Assembly: GCA_963922455.1 (NCBI GenBank)
Contig: CAWUIO010000065.1
Span: 1-38,472 of the forward strand
Length of the DNA: 38,472 nucleotides
Direction: 5' to 3'
Source of the DNA: CAWUIO01 sp963922455
Lineage (GTDB): Bacteria > Bacteroidota > Bacteroidia > Cytophagales > Microscillaceae
A program made the position numbers and the translations under genes. Below, piece by piece: positions 12,001 through 16,535 of this stretch. Position 1 is the stretch's first letter; every line of letters starts with the position of its first letter. The notes below the pieces were generated by a model, which was not told where the DNA came from, made no database searches, and worked only from the letters and a program-made list of their open reading frames with translations.

Positions 12001-13217
12001 GGCGGGAGGGCAATGTTCTATTGGCCCAAGTTCCCCAAGGGAATGTAGAATTTAGCAGTGGAAGTCATTTGGTGGTACTTACCGTAACCGATGATCAAGG
12101 AGCAATTGATCGGGATACCATAAGCATTGTCGTAGGGGCTGCCGCCAACATTCTACCCATTGCCCAGGCGGGACCAGATCTGAACCCCATAGATACCGAA
12201 GGGGATGGTCTAGAATTTATCACCTTAGATGCTCTCAACTCGAATGATCCGGACGGTAGCCTTGTGAGCTACGAATGGTTTGAAAACGGCCAAATCCTGG
12301 GCAATCAAGCACAACTTGCTATTACCTTAGACTCCTACACGCCAAGAGAGTTTGTACTTACGGTCACCGATGATCAAGGAGCAAGTACAAATGATACCGT
12401 GCGGGTAGAGATGATACGGCCACAAACTCAAGTCACTACCTTAGAGGCTGAATGTGCCGAAGTTGGTGCCGCCTGGAGTGTACTTGCTGAGGCCACGGCT
12501 TCTAATGGACATTATGTGGTGCGTCAACTGGGTAACAGCAATGGGAATCCTCCCGAAGATATTCCAGACAACCAGATCCGCTTTAATTTTCACGTGGCCA
12601 GGGAAGGGGCTTACGACTTCTATGCCCGGGTTTCGGCTCCAAGTGCCGCCTCCGATTCCTATTGGGTACGTATCAACGGTGGCCCGTGGCGTATCTGGTT
12701 CCAAGGGTTTGTGATTAATGGAGGCTTCCGTTGGATAGAAGTACAAGCCTTAAATCAGTCCAGTCCGATTGCCTTAGCAGAGGGAGATAATACGATTGAC
12801 TTCGCCTTCCGAGAAGCAGGTACGGCCTTGGATAAAATTATGGTTCGCAATGATGGAGAAATTCCGTTTACGACTGGTCTGGGCGAAGAAGCCATAAACC
12901 TATGTAGCCCAGTACTGAGCATCCCGGCTTTAAATCAGATTCTAGGGGCACCTAGCTTGTCGGTAGAAGCCTACCCCAACCCGATGGAGAACGATCAGAT
13001 CCAATTGCAGTTCAGTGAGTCGCTAGATGGGCCTCTTACCTTCACGCTTTATGACGAAAAAGGTATTCAAATTGATGTCCAAACCGCCGAAAATACCGAT
13101 GCCCTTAACAGGATCTTGCTTGACTTCAAACGTTTACAGCTCATACCAGGCACCTATTTTCTCCAAGTTACCGGGTTTGGGATACCTCCAGAGCCCATTA
13201 GGATTCTTAAAAAATAA
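93..13217 (+). CDS. Giant multidomain T9SS-secreted surface protein (4374 aa)
   Basis: The N-terminus has a hydrophobic signal peptide (about residues 1-39, ending near LGAQS). Approximate domains in order: Ig/SbsA-like (82-190); glucose/sorbosone-dehydrogenase-like beta-propeller (205-675); choice-of-anchor-D-like (677-786, 1389-1494, 1965-2095, 2409-2518); DUF4114-like (793-978, 1499-1690, 2098-2308); malectin-like (1093-1263, 1700-1868) and a more typical malectin (2977-3134); Ig/cadherin-like (980-1090, 1270-1381, 1877-1959, 2320-2406); two SprB-like repeats (2519-2683); a concanavalin/DUF1349-like domain (2685-2883); eight PKD domains; three carbohydrate-binding-like modules (3410-3574, 3760-3924, 4110-4271). 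A type A sorting domain with YPNP at 4294-4297 closes the chain. I infer export by the T9SS, anchoring at the cell surface, and glycan binding or adhesion. Enzyme activity of the propeller is not shown, because I could not confirm its catalytic residues. The ATG lies 29 nt after a GGAGG. A run of nine G at 509-517 sits in the reading frame. A repeat element follows the stop by 14 bp. Confidence 0.93.
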   Translation: MYKLLSTRNAVFPNLSIFKKVRAFCILLLFGGLSPLGAQSITSGIQSTSLQAPAWLYALELLPSSDIIDNLVQPEEAFFSNVSPSDSATQVNPNNFQISISVNVPAGYELDESTLSGNVSLVEISGSTETTVPANVNDTGGGDAVILTPVGNLKENASYEFRITNQVEANLIGDINTRISFSAFSSQFFTGTQPNSNPVDLSGVSFTKVQGASLGAGINDRFTSLEIGPDGKLYGSTFNGEIKRWDIKGDGTLENLEILTPALSASPHPITGVLNTAPRLIIGFTFDPQATADNLVAYVSHSAQVLTNGPEWDGKLTQLSGPDLGTVKDVVISLPRSVKDHLTNSVIFGPDNALYIAQGSNSAGGEADGSWGFRPERLLAAAVLRLDFNLLPESSWPLDVYTSDDISVINTAPNTGTTMSDGSYNPYSQDSPLTLFSTGIRNAYDLVWHRNGFLYVPTNGTAGNNRTSPNAPGSDAYVNLTGPNAGVRRPNGEFYRYPNFPVIPAVDGGNTQKDWLFRAFKGSYHGHPNPFRGEFVLNHGGVTYSGLPGQTSAYKDVTKYADTILPDPAYVEPAYDFAFNKSPNGAIEYIGQNFGGVLDGLLLVARFSGQDDIIALQPGGSSGDIVAAFENVNGLQGFDDPLELIQDRRTGNLYVAQYDRGGSVNQQLILLRADDQIQKPAIEASVPELIWDAKEGTDSDPKFFTLRNTGSADLEISGVNLAGLNSTQFNLNTNLLQTIPAGDSLLVEMVFSPDLDSLGSLQGRLEIFSNAENADTLLLGVYGLSKLGFQGTFEPVLQEVVTTLGYAIDVGGTRLRLGTGPDPIGDEEALDLFEKAGVGPIVITPVARYSPEEDLPYGWFYLDTNDQVIRTDVDTIREAPGGQNYEQTLFPRTKQGITTFDPGDRAFGIYTNSETFGRIAYTQDNLNLGTVSHRARIYPLKDRQGNPLPFSYLVCYEDASNGDYQDYMFRLDNVKPADLTPDLLFASDTTQVSAQAGKTALINNVLSTSDNAQDVALTFLATEVGGNTPPAWLLLNNNPLNFTGAQTDTTYDFTIDAQGLVEGNYQALVEAFATGYDTAQWFVDLTVLPGQLSIKINFSDENTTAPDTWLKDFGEAFGDRGNRFTYGWKETDGVSLLSLVGNGLNRLPNPDLDTIRETLMHMQYNDVNDGNGIATEGIWELQVPAGVYQVIVEMGDIAPETIEGTRHVLNVEGRNLVDAIAPVSQVTLVQDSIVVYVEDGALSLNAFGGTNAKMVSLRVNELDRTVLKTPEIVTVIPADGSSNVQINTSVRTNQIYLPNPNESNNFGIDPSSVNSTTVSLIDTGSGQAVPADVTLANNNQEILLSPNTFLNLSTSYRLEINGLRDNTGQAFSPFTSSFTTTNQALPAPSLQANVQLLIQDAIAGTGSDTAEIFISNPGDALLEGVMVNLNNTDSSDFSLNLTNFPSTISPQDSAAIHVIFAPKNVGPLAASLELTGLNVPSVTINLSGLGVEGVGGTKEPSLQWILDTQLGAGTIQVGDDDPATTTIHSDPSLQTAALLGDELSAQLFERAADQAVEIEILGVYGPTSLNPVFGLGFYEPDNIVNQVDLFQVPNTPAENAQTLNPALTGTLQFNPGSQPFGLFTKWTVYGNREVYSEDVLNTFSNSIPHHVRVYPLPGEANAYVVAVEGSVTSFDFQDLVFIIRNVRPYTRPIVAGERIQVNFGDINSVAPRGYLKDYGLPFGPRENGQTYGWIDPVSKAPADLTNQGRNRIANSSSNADSLLGTLIHMEHPSNPPKGYWEIELPNGQYEVFLSVGDPLVGINTERHRINVEGINLIDNFIPQGEKDALTRFASATQTIDLQDGRLTFDYEGGGINTKLTHLVISSLLSPSNPPSLSANFTGLSAGTDTYKGNVLVALSASSNSSVGIKSLEYSIDGGLNFQDYLDTLSFGPGMYELRTLASDSLNNLASQTFTFSVQGFSGAQISLENLSKLPGTNQGFPADDFYSFQNIVQADTSIYAWPQEAVIRLNNPGSSPLLVNSLNLSNNSTFNFPNGEDQNLPLVINPVGTYDLLLSFVDASGMKGVQSETLSISSNADNQPVFEVSLRGALVPDITGENELNAEEILQTLGYQTDMKTQVDSDRQILPNPTTSLNSNYPLPEDVNLGLHGDLILSAAYEQANQNEPIQVVQIGAFSSVNTTTFSIIEEQSDNVIPGLGFGFGNQWNKAILPRLTNDTLALAGDTASLIPGLFRMRIGGINTSGSTEINPINGLPENLGIRTYRVIDRNGQVVPFSYILIHDFIGSGCASGSFTCDWNDNIYLINNIKPANNPSSLGLPDTTITVNLAFNYNLAPYFDLGYPGNRLSYSARLSDGSALPEWLSMNSLTGQISGNAPFNAKDSLGIVLEAIDYNGLTVRDTFQLKINGVIQNILVANPDQIAFGQFIRGQAPDTVQVKLENVGNAQTGSLSIQSILLSGNATTEFRIDSSQTVLNLAPGDTSSLEVVFLPDSLGSRVATLEILTDFRPQPVSIPLSAQVFDICTQQNLQFVNTQITPSACNNGTGSIQVQLNGNLAPEDVEYSLGDITSGDGLFADLSPGEYIITGRDLLNMCSVTDTFTVPESGISAEVDVLAFPESCTRNDGRIIIQLDGMDGSNFSFAWDNGMQGDTLENLISGNYTVTITDNTNGCTLSQTVSLTAETNCGCGPIPISWNSGDIGSPALAGDACFNPGGQEFTLQASGTGIGNSNQDNFHYVYRPLNCDGDLVVRLESIGPGNEYPKAGLMIREGLNPEDPYVMLYTAPNPDNLGGVAYSFEQRTAINSPIESLGAASPTLVLGGLPTWFRLQKEGNLYRAFTSPDGTNWTLIASTTFNTNTSLFAGLAISSGDDAQLAEARFSKVFLTTCGKIPVAVARANAQGGRAPLVLQLDASASSDDTGIQEYDWSWLADDTIQTATGINPSIRLDSGSYAITLTVTDLDGNRAQDSINIAVDPVLGPTLRINAGGPEVTLPSGLIFQADQFFTGEGKSVINNNITDIANTEEDAIYLSERSSTNPLGTFNYEVPLIRGAYNVRLHFAEIFWGAPGGGVAGSGQRVFDVTIEGQSYPQLTNLDINDLVGPSAALIIEIPVNLLDDVLNLSFTATADQPKISALEFIPLGNAYPVASAGQDIFLFDDGDGTELVNLDGSASFDADGQITAITWTEGSDTIATTAQTQRILSPGLYTYHLRVVDDKLAMGEDSIQVSVSAIQNLPPSADAGVDITLQDTGDGFERLRLDGSASEDPNNNITQYNWYENGNSLGSGVNLLADFGVGPHFIVLEVIDSEGLSDTDTLLVLVNGLVNIPPLANAGTAQDVIDTNGDRQEFVSVDASASQDPDGLIVRYLWYEGSILLGQGAQANILLEGYGEHTIRLIVTDNRGAISEATQVVNVLRPSQQIISLEAECAEVGHAWSTVEDVASSEGRAVVFLQDDRLNKVGSSSSPPDVGDEKLVTFRFDAVNPGNYHLFARVSTPSFNDDSFWISINGGPWRLWFQGFQQNANYAWVALQAIGQSNPISLVDGENTVRFTYRENGAFLDKIQLRNDGQSPIDFGEVAQNLCEGNLAPLAMAGDDVVISDEGDGQETILLDASGSSDPDGSIIFYRWFQEGTELARIAQPEITLGLGSFSLVLEVQDNQGASDRDTVNISILGSQNLAPIAIAPLNFTVNDTDGDQEELVTLDGAASFDPDGAIVEYQWFEAGVLVGTGPSPQVRIQGYGDHPIDLVVRDNDGASSNSSFTLSLSKPLSQVIALEAECVALSSAWTRVADADASAGSYVVFTENDDNNKVGINQGPQDTGADKILKFDFFLANAGNYNVFARVNTPTPNDDSFWIRINGGPWLLWFQGFVYQNAFNWVSLQAQGQSNPVLFAEGMNTIEITYRENGALVDKIMIRNDGQVPSGFGEPAQTFCGNNLPPVADAGGDITVSDIANDGKEAVFLDATASSDPDGSIESYAWREGNVLLAQVPQGNVEFSSGSHLVVLTVTDDQGAIDRDTISIVVGAAANILPIAQAGPDLNPIDTEGDGLEFITLDALNSNDPDGSLVSYEWFENGQILGNQAQLAITLDSYTPREFVLTVTDDQGASTNDTVRVEMIRPQTQVTTLEAECAEVGAAWSVLAEATASNGHYVVRQLGNSNGNPPEDIPDNQIRFNFHVAREGAYDFYARVSAPSAASDSYWVRINGGPWRIWFQGFVINGGFRWIEVQALNQSSPIALAEGDNTIDFAFREAGTALDKIMVRNDGEIPFTTGLGEEAINLCSPVLSIPALNQILGAPSLSVEAYPNPMENDQIQLQFSESLDGPLTFTLYDEKGIQIDVQTAENTDALNRILLDFKRLQLIPGTYFLQVTGFGIPPEPIRILKK
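10321..12906 (+). repeat. Intragenic tandem supermodules (PKD-PKD-CBM-like, period about 1050 bp)
   Basis: Three carbohydrate-binding-like modules lie in register. The LEAEC motif is encoded at about 10341, 11391 and 12444, so the spacings are 1050 and 1053 bp (350 and 351 codons). Two PKD domains separate successive modules. Each module opens with EAEC, contains an aromatic signature (SFWI or SYWV, INGGPW, WFQGF) and an LDKI or VDKI strand followed by RNDG, and closes with a Cys (NLC or TFC). DNA similarity persists: a stretch at 10563-10583 recurs unchanged at 11613-11633. This shows expansion by segmental duplication inside one gene. Confidence 0.85.
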
Positions 13218-13231
13218 GTAAAAAAAAGCTT

Positions 13232-13361
13232 GGGGCTGTCCCCGGCGTTCCCCTTCCTAGCCCGAGAAAAGGAAGGTGGCGCCGGGGCCGGGCTTTCGCT
13301 ACTCGCTGCCTTTCCCCGCCAGGCCCCTACGAGCTCAGACATGCCGCTCTATCCCTCAGCC
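13232..13361 (+). repeat. 130-bp structured repeat unit, left arm of element 1
   Basis: The unit reads from outer end GGGGCT (13232) to inner end CCCTCAGCC (13361). Hairpin 1 pairs CCCCGGCG (13240-13247) with CGCCGGGG (13280-13287), with an inner CCTTCC/GGAAGG stem. The conserved box CGGGCTTTCGCTACTCGC is at 13289-13306. The inner block contains GCCGCTCTATCCCTCAGCC. The outer end starts 14 bp after the stop codon of the giant surface gene. Confidence 0.8.
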
Positions 13362-13509
13362 TCTAGAGAAGCGAGAAGCGAGATGAGGGAAGCGAGAGGA
13401 GAGAAGCGAGAGGAGAGAGGAGAGAAAGAAAGAAAACATGGGTTGACGGTTTGGTCTCTCTTCTCTGCTCTCTGCTCTCTGCTCTCTTCTCTGCTCTCTT
13501 TTCTCAATC
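13362..13509. repeat. Purine-then-pyrimidine core of element 1
   Basis: The + strand runs GA-rich (13362-13434), then a short linker around TTGACGG (about 13435-13452), then CT-rich (13453-13505). The CT part includes 7-bp steps of the type CTCTCTG. The GA and CT halves are imperfectly complementary, so with the flanking inverted units the whole 408 bp could fold into one long hairpin. The same linker and tracts occur inverted in the element at 20569-21167. Confidence 0.75.
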
Positions 13510-13639
13510 GGCTTAGGGATAGAGCGGCCTGTTTGAGCCCGCTGCCGGACGAGCGGGGGCCGGCGAGTAGCGAAAGCCCGGCCCGCGCCTGGCACTTTTT
13601 TTCACAGGAGCCCCCAAGGGGATATCGCGGGCAAGCCCC
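13510..13639 (-). repeat. 130-bp structured repeat unit, right arm of element 1
   Basis: This is an inverted copy of the left arm. On the + strand it starts GGCTTAGGG (13510), carries the box GCGAGTAGCGAAAGCCCG (13563-13580) and ends GCAAGCCCC (13639). Hairpin 1 has a different stem sequence, CCCGCG with CGCGGG. Hairpin 2 pairs CCCGCT (13538-13543) with AGCGGG (13552-13557) across an 8-nt loop. Confidence 0.8.
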
Positions 13640-13757
13640 ATAAATTCATGGCTTTGGCTACGATTGATAAGAATTACCCCTAAATTTACAGGCTTGACTT
13701 GCCCAGCTTCTCTGTAATTTTAGGGAAGTGGAGTGAGCCTGTAAAACAGCAGATCTT

Positions 13758-13985
13758 ATGGGAAAACGACAAGTACGGCTCGATGCAGAGCAGCTTTCTG
13801 AAAAGAATAGCCTGGTACTCAACCAGGAAGTGAACGTTATTTTGAAAAATGATGTAACTTTGCACGGAAGAATCGTAAAATTTAAGGGCACTGCTTTGCT
13901 GTTTAGAGATCTTCGGGCTAAAAAACATTGGATCTTGCTTTCGCATATCAGCGAAGTGATTTACGACCATCGGAGCGATTACTAA
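13758..13985 (+). CDS. Small Sm/Hfq-like protein (75 aa)
   Basis: After a short N-terminal helix-like stretch, residues about 22-70 follow an Sm-fold pattern. There is an Sm1-like alternation VNVILKNDVTLHGRIVKF, then LLFRDL, then an Sm2-like strand LLSHISEVIYD that resembles the Hfq YKHAIS strand. No other domain is visible, and 75 residues suits Hfq. I infer an RNA-binding ring-forming protein of the Hfq/LSm type. The match is by pattern only, and a different small beta-barrel is possible. It lies 43 bp upstream of recN on the same strand, so the two may be co-transcribed. The preceding 130-bp repeat element ends about 118 bp upstream. Confidence 0.6.
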   Translation: MGKRQVRLDAEQLSEKNSLVLNQEVNVILKNDVTLHGRIVKFKGTALLFRDLRAKKHWILLSHISEVIYDHRSDY

Positions 13986-14028
13986 ACCCAAAGACCCGCC
14001 CTACTAGACACCTACCAACCGCCCAAGG

Positions 14029-15681
14029 ATGATTACCGAGCTATTAATTCGTAATTATGCCCTAATCGAGGAGCTACACTTAAAGCCTCACGCGGCTTTG
14101 AATATTATTACCGGTGAAACTGGTGCCGGAAAATCAATCATGTTAGGGGCTATTGGCCTCTTACTGGGAAACCGGGCCGACCTCAAAGCCTTGCTTAATA
14201 CCGATGAAAAGTGTGTGGTGGAAGCCTCCTTCCTGGTTTGGGCCTATAATATTGAACCCATGTTTGAAGAGTTGGATGTAGATTATGACGACCATACCAC
14301 CATCCGACGAGAAATAAGCCCTAGCGGAAAGTCCCGGGCATTTATCAATGACACCCCAGTCAACTTGGAGGCCCTGAAGAAAATCGGTAGCCGCCTCATT
14401 GATATCCACTCCCAACACGATAACTTGCTGCTGGGGGAAGGCAATTACCAACTGGGTATGTTGGATGCCTATGGCTCCAACCAAGAAACCCTGGCCCACT
14501 ATCAGGAAAAATTCCGCGAATATCAAAAAATAAAATCCGAATACGAGGCTCTGCAGCAAGAACACGCTACGTATCAAAAAGAGTTTGACTACAACCAACA
14601 TTTGCTAGAAGAGCTGAATAAAGCCAACTTTCAGCCCGGCGAACAAGAAGCCCTGGAAAAAGAATCTACGCTCTTGGAAAGCTCGGAAGAAGTAAAGACG
14701 CGCTTAAATGACTTGGTCAATTTCTTGTCCCGTTCAGATTCGGCCGTGCTGGATGAGCTCAAAGGCCAGGTAAACGGAATGGGGCAGATTGCTGAACTGA
14801 GTACCAGTTACCAAAACCTAAAACAGCGATTGGATAGCTGCCTTTTGGAACTGCAAGATATCAGCCAGGAACTGGAACGGGAAGAGGAGATGGTCGAGTT
14901 TAGTCCCGAGCGTATAGAAGAAGTAAATGGCCGCCTCAGTTTGATTTATAACTTACAGCAAAAGCACCAAGTATCTACCCTAGAGGAGCTTTTACAAATC
15001 AGAGAGGAGCTGGAAGACAAGGTGCGGAAAGTAGAAAACTTTGATGAGACCTTGCAAAGTTTAAGACAGCAATTAGACTCTGCTCAAGCCGAAGTCATGC
15101 AAAGGGGGCAAGTACTTTCGGCCAAACGGCAAGAAGCCATTCCTGCCATAAGCCAGGAATTAAAAGAGCTTTTGGGCGACCTTGGGATGCCCAATGCTAC
15201 TATAGAAATTCAAAGAGACGAAGTGGAGCCTCAAAAAGAAGGAATGGACCGCATCAATTTCTTGTTTAGTGCCAACAAAGGAATCCCGCCCCAAGAAATT
15301 AGCCGGGTGGCCTCGGGGGGGGAGTTTTCACGCTTGATGCTGGCCATAAAATATGTACTCGCAGATAAAATGGCCCTGCCCACAATAATTTTTGATGAGA
15401 TCGATACCGGGATTAGCGGGGAGATTGCCATCAAGATGGGAAATATGTTCAAAATGATGGCCGAAAAACATCAACTCATTTCCATAAGCCATCTACACCA
15501 AATAGCGGCCAAAGGCAATCACCACTATTTTGTGTTTAAAGATGATAGCCAAGCCCGGACGATTAGCCGCATCCGTAGATTGGATGAGGAAGAGCGGATT
15601 TTCCAAATTGCCCAAATGATCAGCGGAGACCAACCCTCCGAAAGTGCCCTTTTAAGTGCCCGGGAGATGCTAAACTCATAA
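14029..15681 (+). CDS. recN: DNA repair protein RecN
   Basis: RecN is an SMC-like ATPase that acts in double-strand break repair. The 550-residue length is normal. The N-terminal lobe starts LLIRNYALIEEL with Walker A GETGAGKS (about residues 29-36). A long coiled-coil middle (about 160-370) is rich in Glu, Gln and Leu. The C-terminal lobe has the ABC signature ASGGEFSRLMLAIK (about 427-440) and Walker B TIIFDEIDTGISG. All ATPase motifs are intact. A run of eight G (15315-15322) encodes part of the signature motif. The ATG sits 43 bp after the Sm-like gene. Confidence 0.96.
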   Translation: MITELLIRNYALIEELHLKPHAALNIITGETGAGKSIMLGAIGLLLGNRADLKALLNTDEKCVVEASFLVWAYNIEPMFEELDVDYDDHTTIRREISPSGKSRAFINDTPVNLEALKKIGSRLIDIHSQHDNLLLGEGNYQLGMLDAYGSNQETLAHYQEKFREYQKIKSEYEALQQEHATYQKEFDYNQHLLEELNKANFQPGEQEALEKESTLLESSEEVKTRLNDLVNFLSRSDSAVLDELKGQVNGMGQIAELSTSYQNLKQRLDSCLLELQDISQELEREEEMVEFSPERIEEVNGRLSLIYNLQQKHQVSTLEELLQIREELEDKVRKVENFDETLQSLRQQLDSAQAEVMQRGQVLSAKRQEAIPAISQELKELLGDLGMPNATIEIQRDEVEPQKEGMDRINFLFSANKGIPPQEISRVASGGEFSRLMLAIKYVLADKMALPTIIFDEIDTGISGEIAIKMGNMFKMMAEKHQLISISHLHQIAAKGNHHYFVFKDDSQARTISRIRRLDEEERIFQIAQMISGDQPSESALLSAREMLNS

Positions 15682-15820
15682 TTTCGGCTGCAAAATACAG
15701 AAACCCCGGATGGCGCTTATATCCAAATGAAAGCGTTTTCGTTGTTTCTACTAAGAATATAGCTTACTTTAGATAAAGCTCTTGATACAAGTCAAGACCT
15801 GGACCTAACTCCAAAACAAT

Positions 15821-16423
15821 ATGAAAAACTTAAGCCGCTATATAGAGATTCTCAAACAAGATGCAGAACTCTGGGATAAAGTAAAACCCCTGGTAGAACA
15901 CATTGCCTTCCTCGAGGCCGAACTCCGTTTGGCCAAACTCGGGCTAGACGACGCCGAAAAGCTTCACGAGATGATGGACCAGAATAATGAAGACCCGAAG
16001 GTGATTCCTTATTCGCCCGTAAAAACAACAAAACGGAATCAAGATATTAGTTTGGAAGAGCGTAACCTCTACCGAGCGGTTGGCGAGCTTGCCTTCGTTA
16101 TTGCCAAAGCCGATAACATTCTCCGAGATAGCGAACGGAAAGCTTTTCACGATGCCATAGAAGAATCATTCGGAAAAAATAGCTGGATTGCTGAAGACCG
16201 TTTTCAGTGGATCGAGCGTACCCCTACTACCGATGTGGAGAGCACCTATCACCACGTCTTGTACCTCATTCGTCAAAATAAAATTGCCCTAAACGATGCT
16301 TTGGTAGAAAAATTTATTGATGTAATCTGTAAAGTAGCCGAAGTAGCTAATATTCACGAAAGGCAAAAAGAATACATCGATCGCTTTAACCAGGATCTCC
16401 GAAAAATCTACCAAGAAGCCTAA
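15821..16423 (+). CDS. TerB-like domain protein (200 aa)
   Basis: The N-terminal 50 residues are charged and helical. From about residue 85 the sequence resembles the TerB/tellurite-resistance helical fold: ELAFVIAKADNILRDSERKAF, with acidic positions in KADNILRDSE where TerB proteins bind metal. The C-terminal helices contain a VICKVAEVANI segment. No signal peptide or membrane segment is visible, so it is likely cytoplasmic. Its role is unknown, and tellurite resistance should not be assumed because TerB folds occur in many unrelated proteins. It lies alone, 139 bp after recN, and ends in an inverted repeat that overlaps its stop. Confidence 0.6.
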   Translation: MKNLSRYIEILKQDAELWDKVKPLVEHIAFLEAELRLAKLGLDDAEKLHEMMDQNNEDPKVIPYSPVKTTKRNQDISLEERNLYRAVGELAFVIAKADNILRDSERKAFHDAIEESFGKNSWIAEDRFQWIERTPTTDVESTYHHVLYLIRQNKIALNDALVEKFIDVICKVAEVANIHERQKEYIDRFNQDLRKIYQEA

Positions 16424-16453
16424 GCGAGTAGCGCCTAAAGCCTTCCGCTTAGG
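16419..16453 (+). terminator. Possible stem-loop at the end of the TerB-like gene
   Basis: CCTAAGCG (16419-16426) is complementary to CGCTTAGG (16446-16453) with a 19-nt loop, and it overlaps the stop codon. A short T run follows only at 16465-16469, so termination is uncertain. The loop side contains GCGAGTAGCG, ten bases also found in the conserved box of the dispersed repeat. Confidence 0.35.
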
Positions 16454-16478
16454 AATCCTTGGCGTTTTTGCCTAAATT

Positions 16479-16486
16479 TACTTTTG
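16479..16486 (+). promoter_or_regulatory. Candidate -7 element (TACTTTTG)
   Basis: TACTTTTG matches the Bacteroidota -7 consensus TAnnTTTG and lies 49 nt before the phosphoesterase ATG. No TTTG at the usual 17-23 nt spacing precedes it, so support is limited. Confidence 0.3.
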
Positions 16487-16535
16487 TTTCAAATCCAGAC
16501 TGCTCTTTTTGTATTGGTCTAAACGTTGACTACCT

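Larger units (their letters stand above)
13218..13757. other. 540-bp intergenic region holding inverted-repeat element 1
   Basis: No credible gene is present. The region contains an inverted pair of the 130-bp unit (13232-13361 and 13510-13639) around a GA-rich then CT-rich core (13362-13509). Downstream of it is a short stretch leading to the Sm-like gene. That stretch has TTTG at 13653-13656 and TAAATTTA at 13681-13688, which resembles a Bacteroidota promoter with a 24-nt spacer and one mismatch, so it is only a weak candidate. Confidence 0.7.

Noticed and set aside
13362..13509. CRISPR-like repeats in the GA/CT core
   Set aside because: The steps are 7 bp and contiguous with no spacers; no cas genes are present.
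13230..13643. Open frames on both strands across the repeat element (also 20591-20869 and 31614-31856)
   Set aside because: They are translations of the GA/CT tracts and repeat units, low in complexity (Arg/Glu or Ser/Leu runs), and appear equally on both strands.
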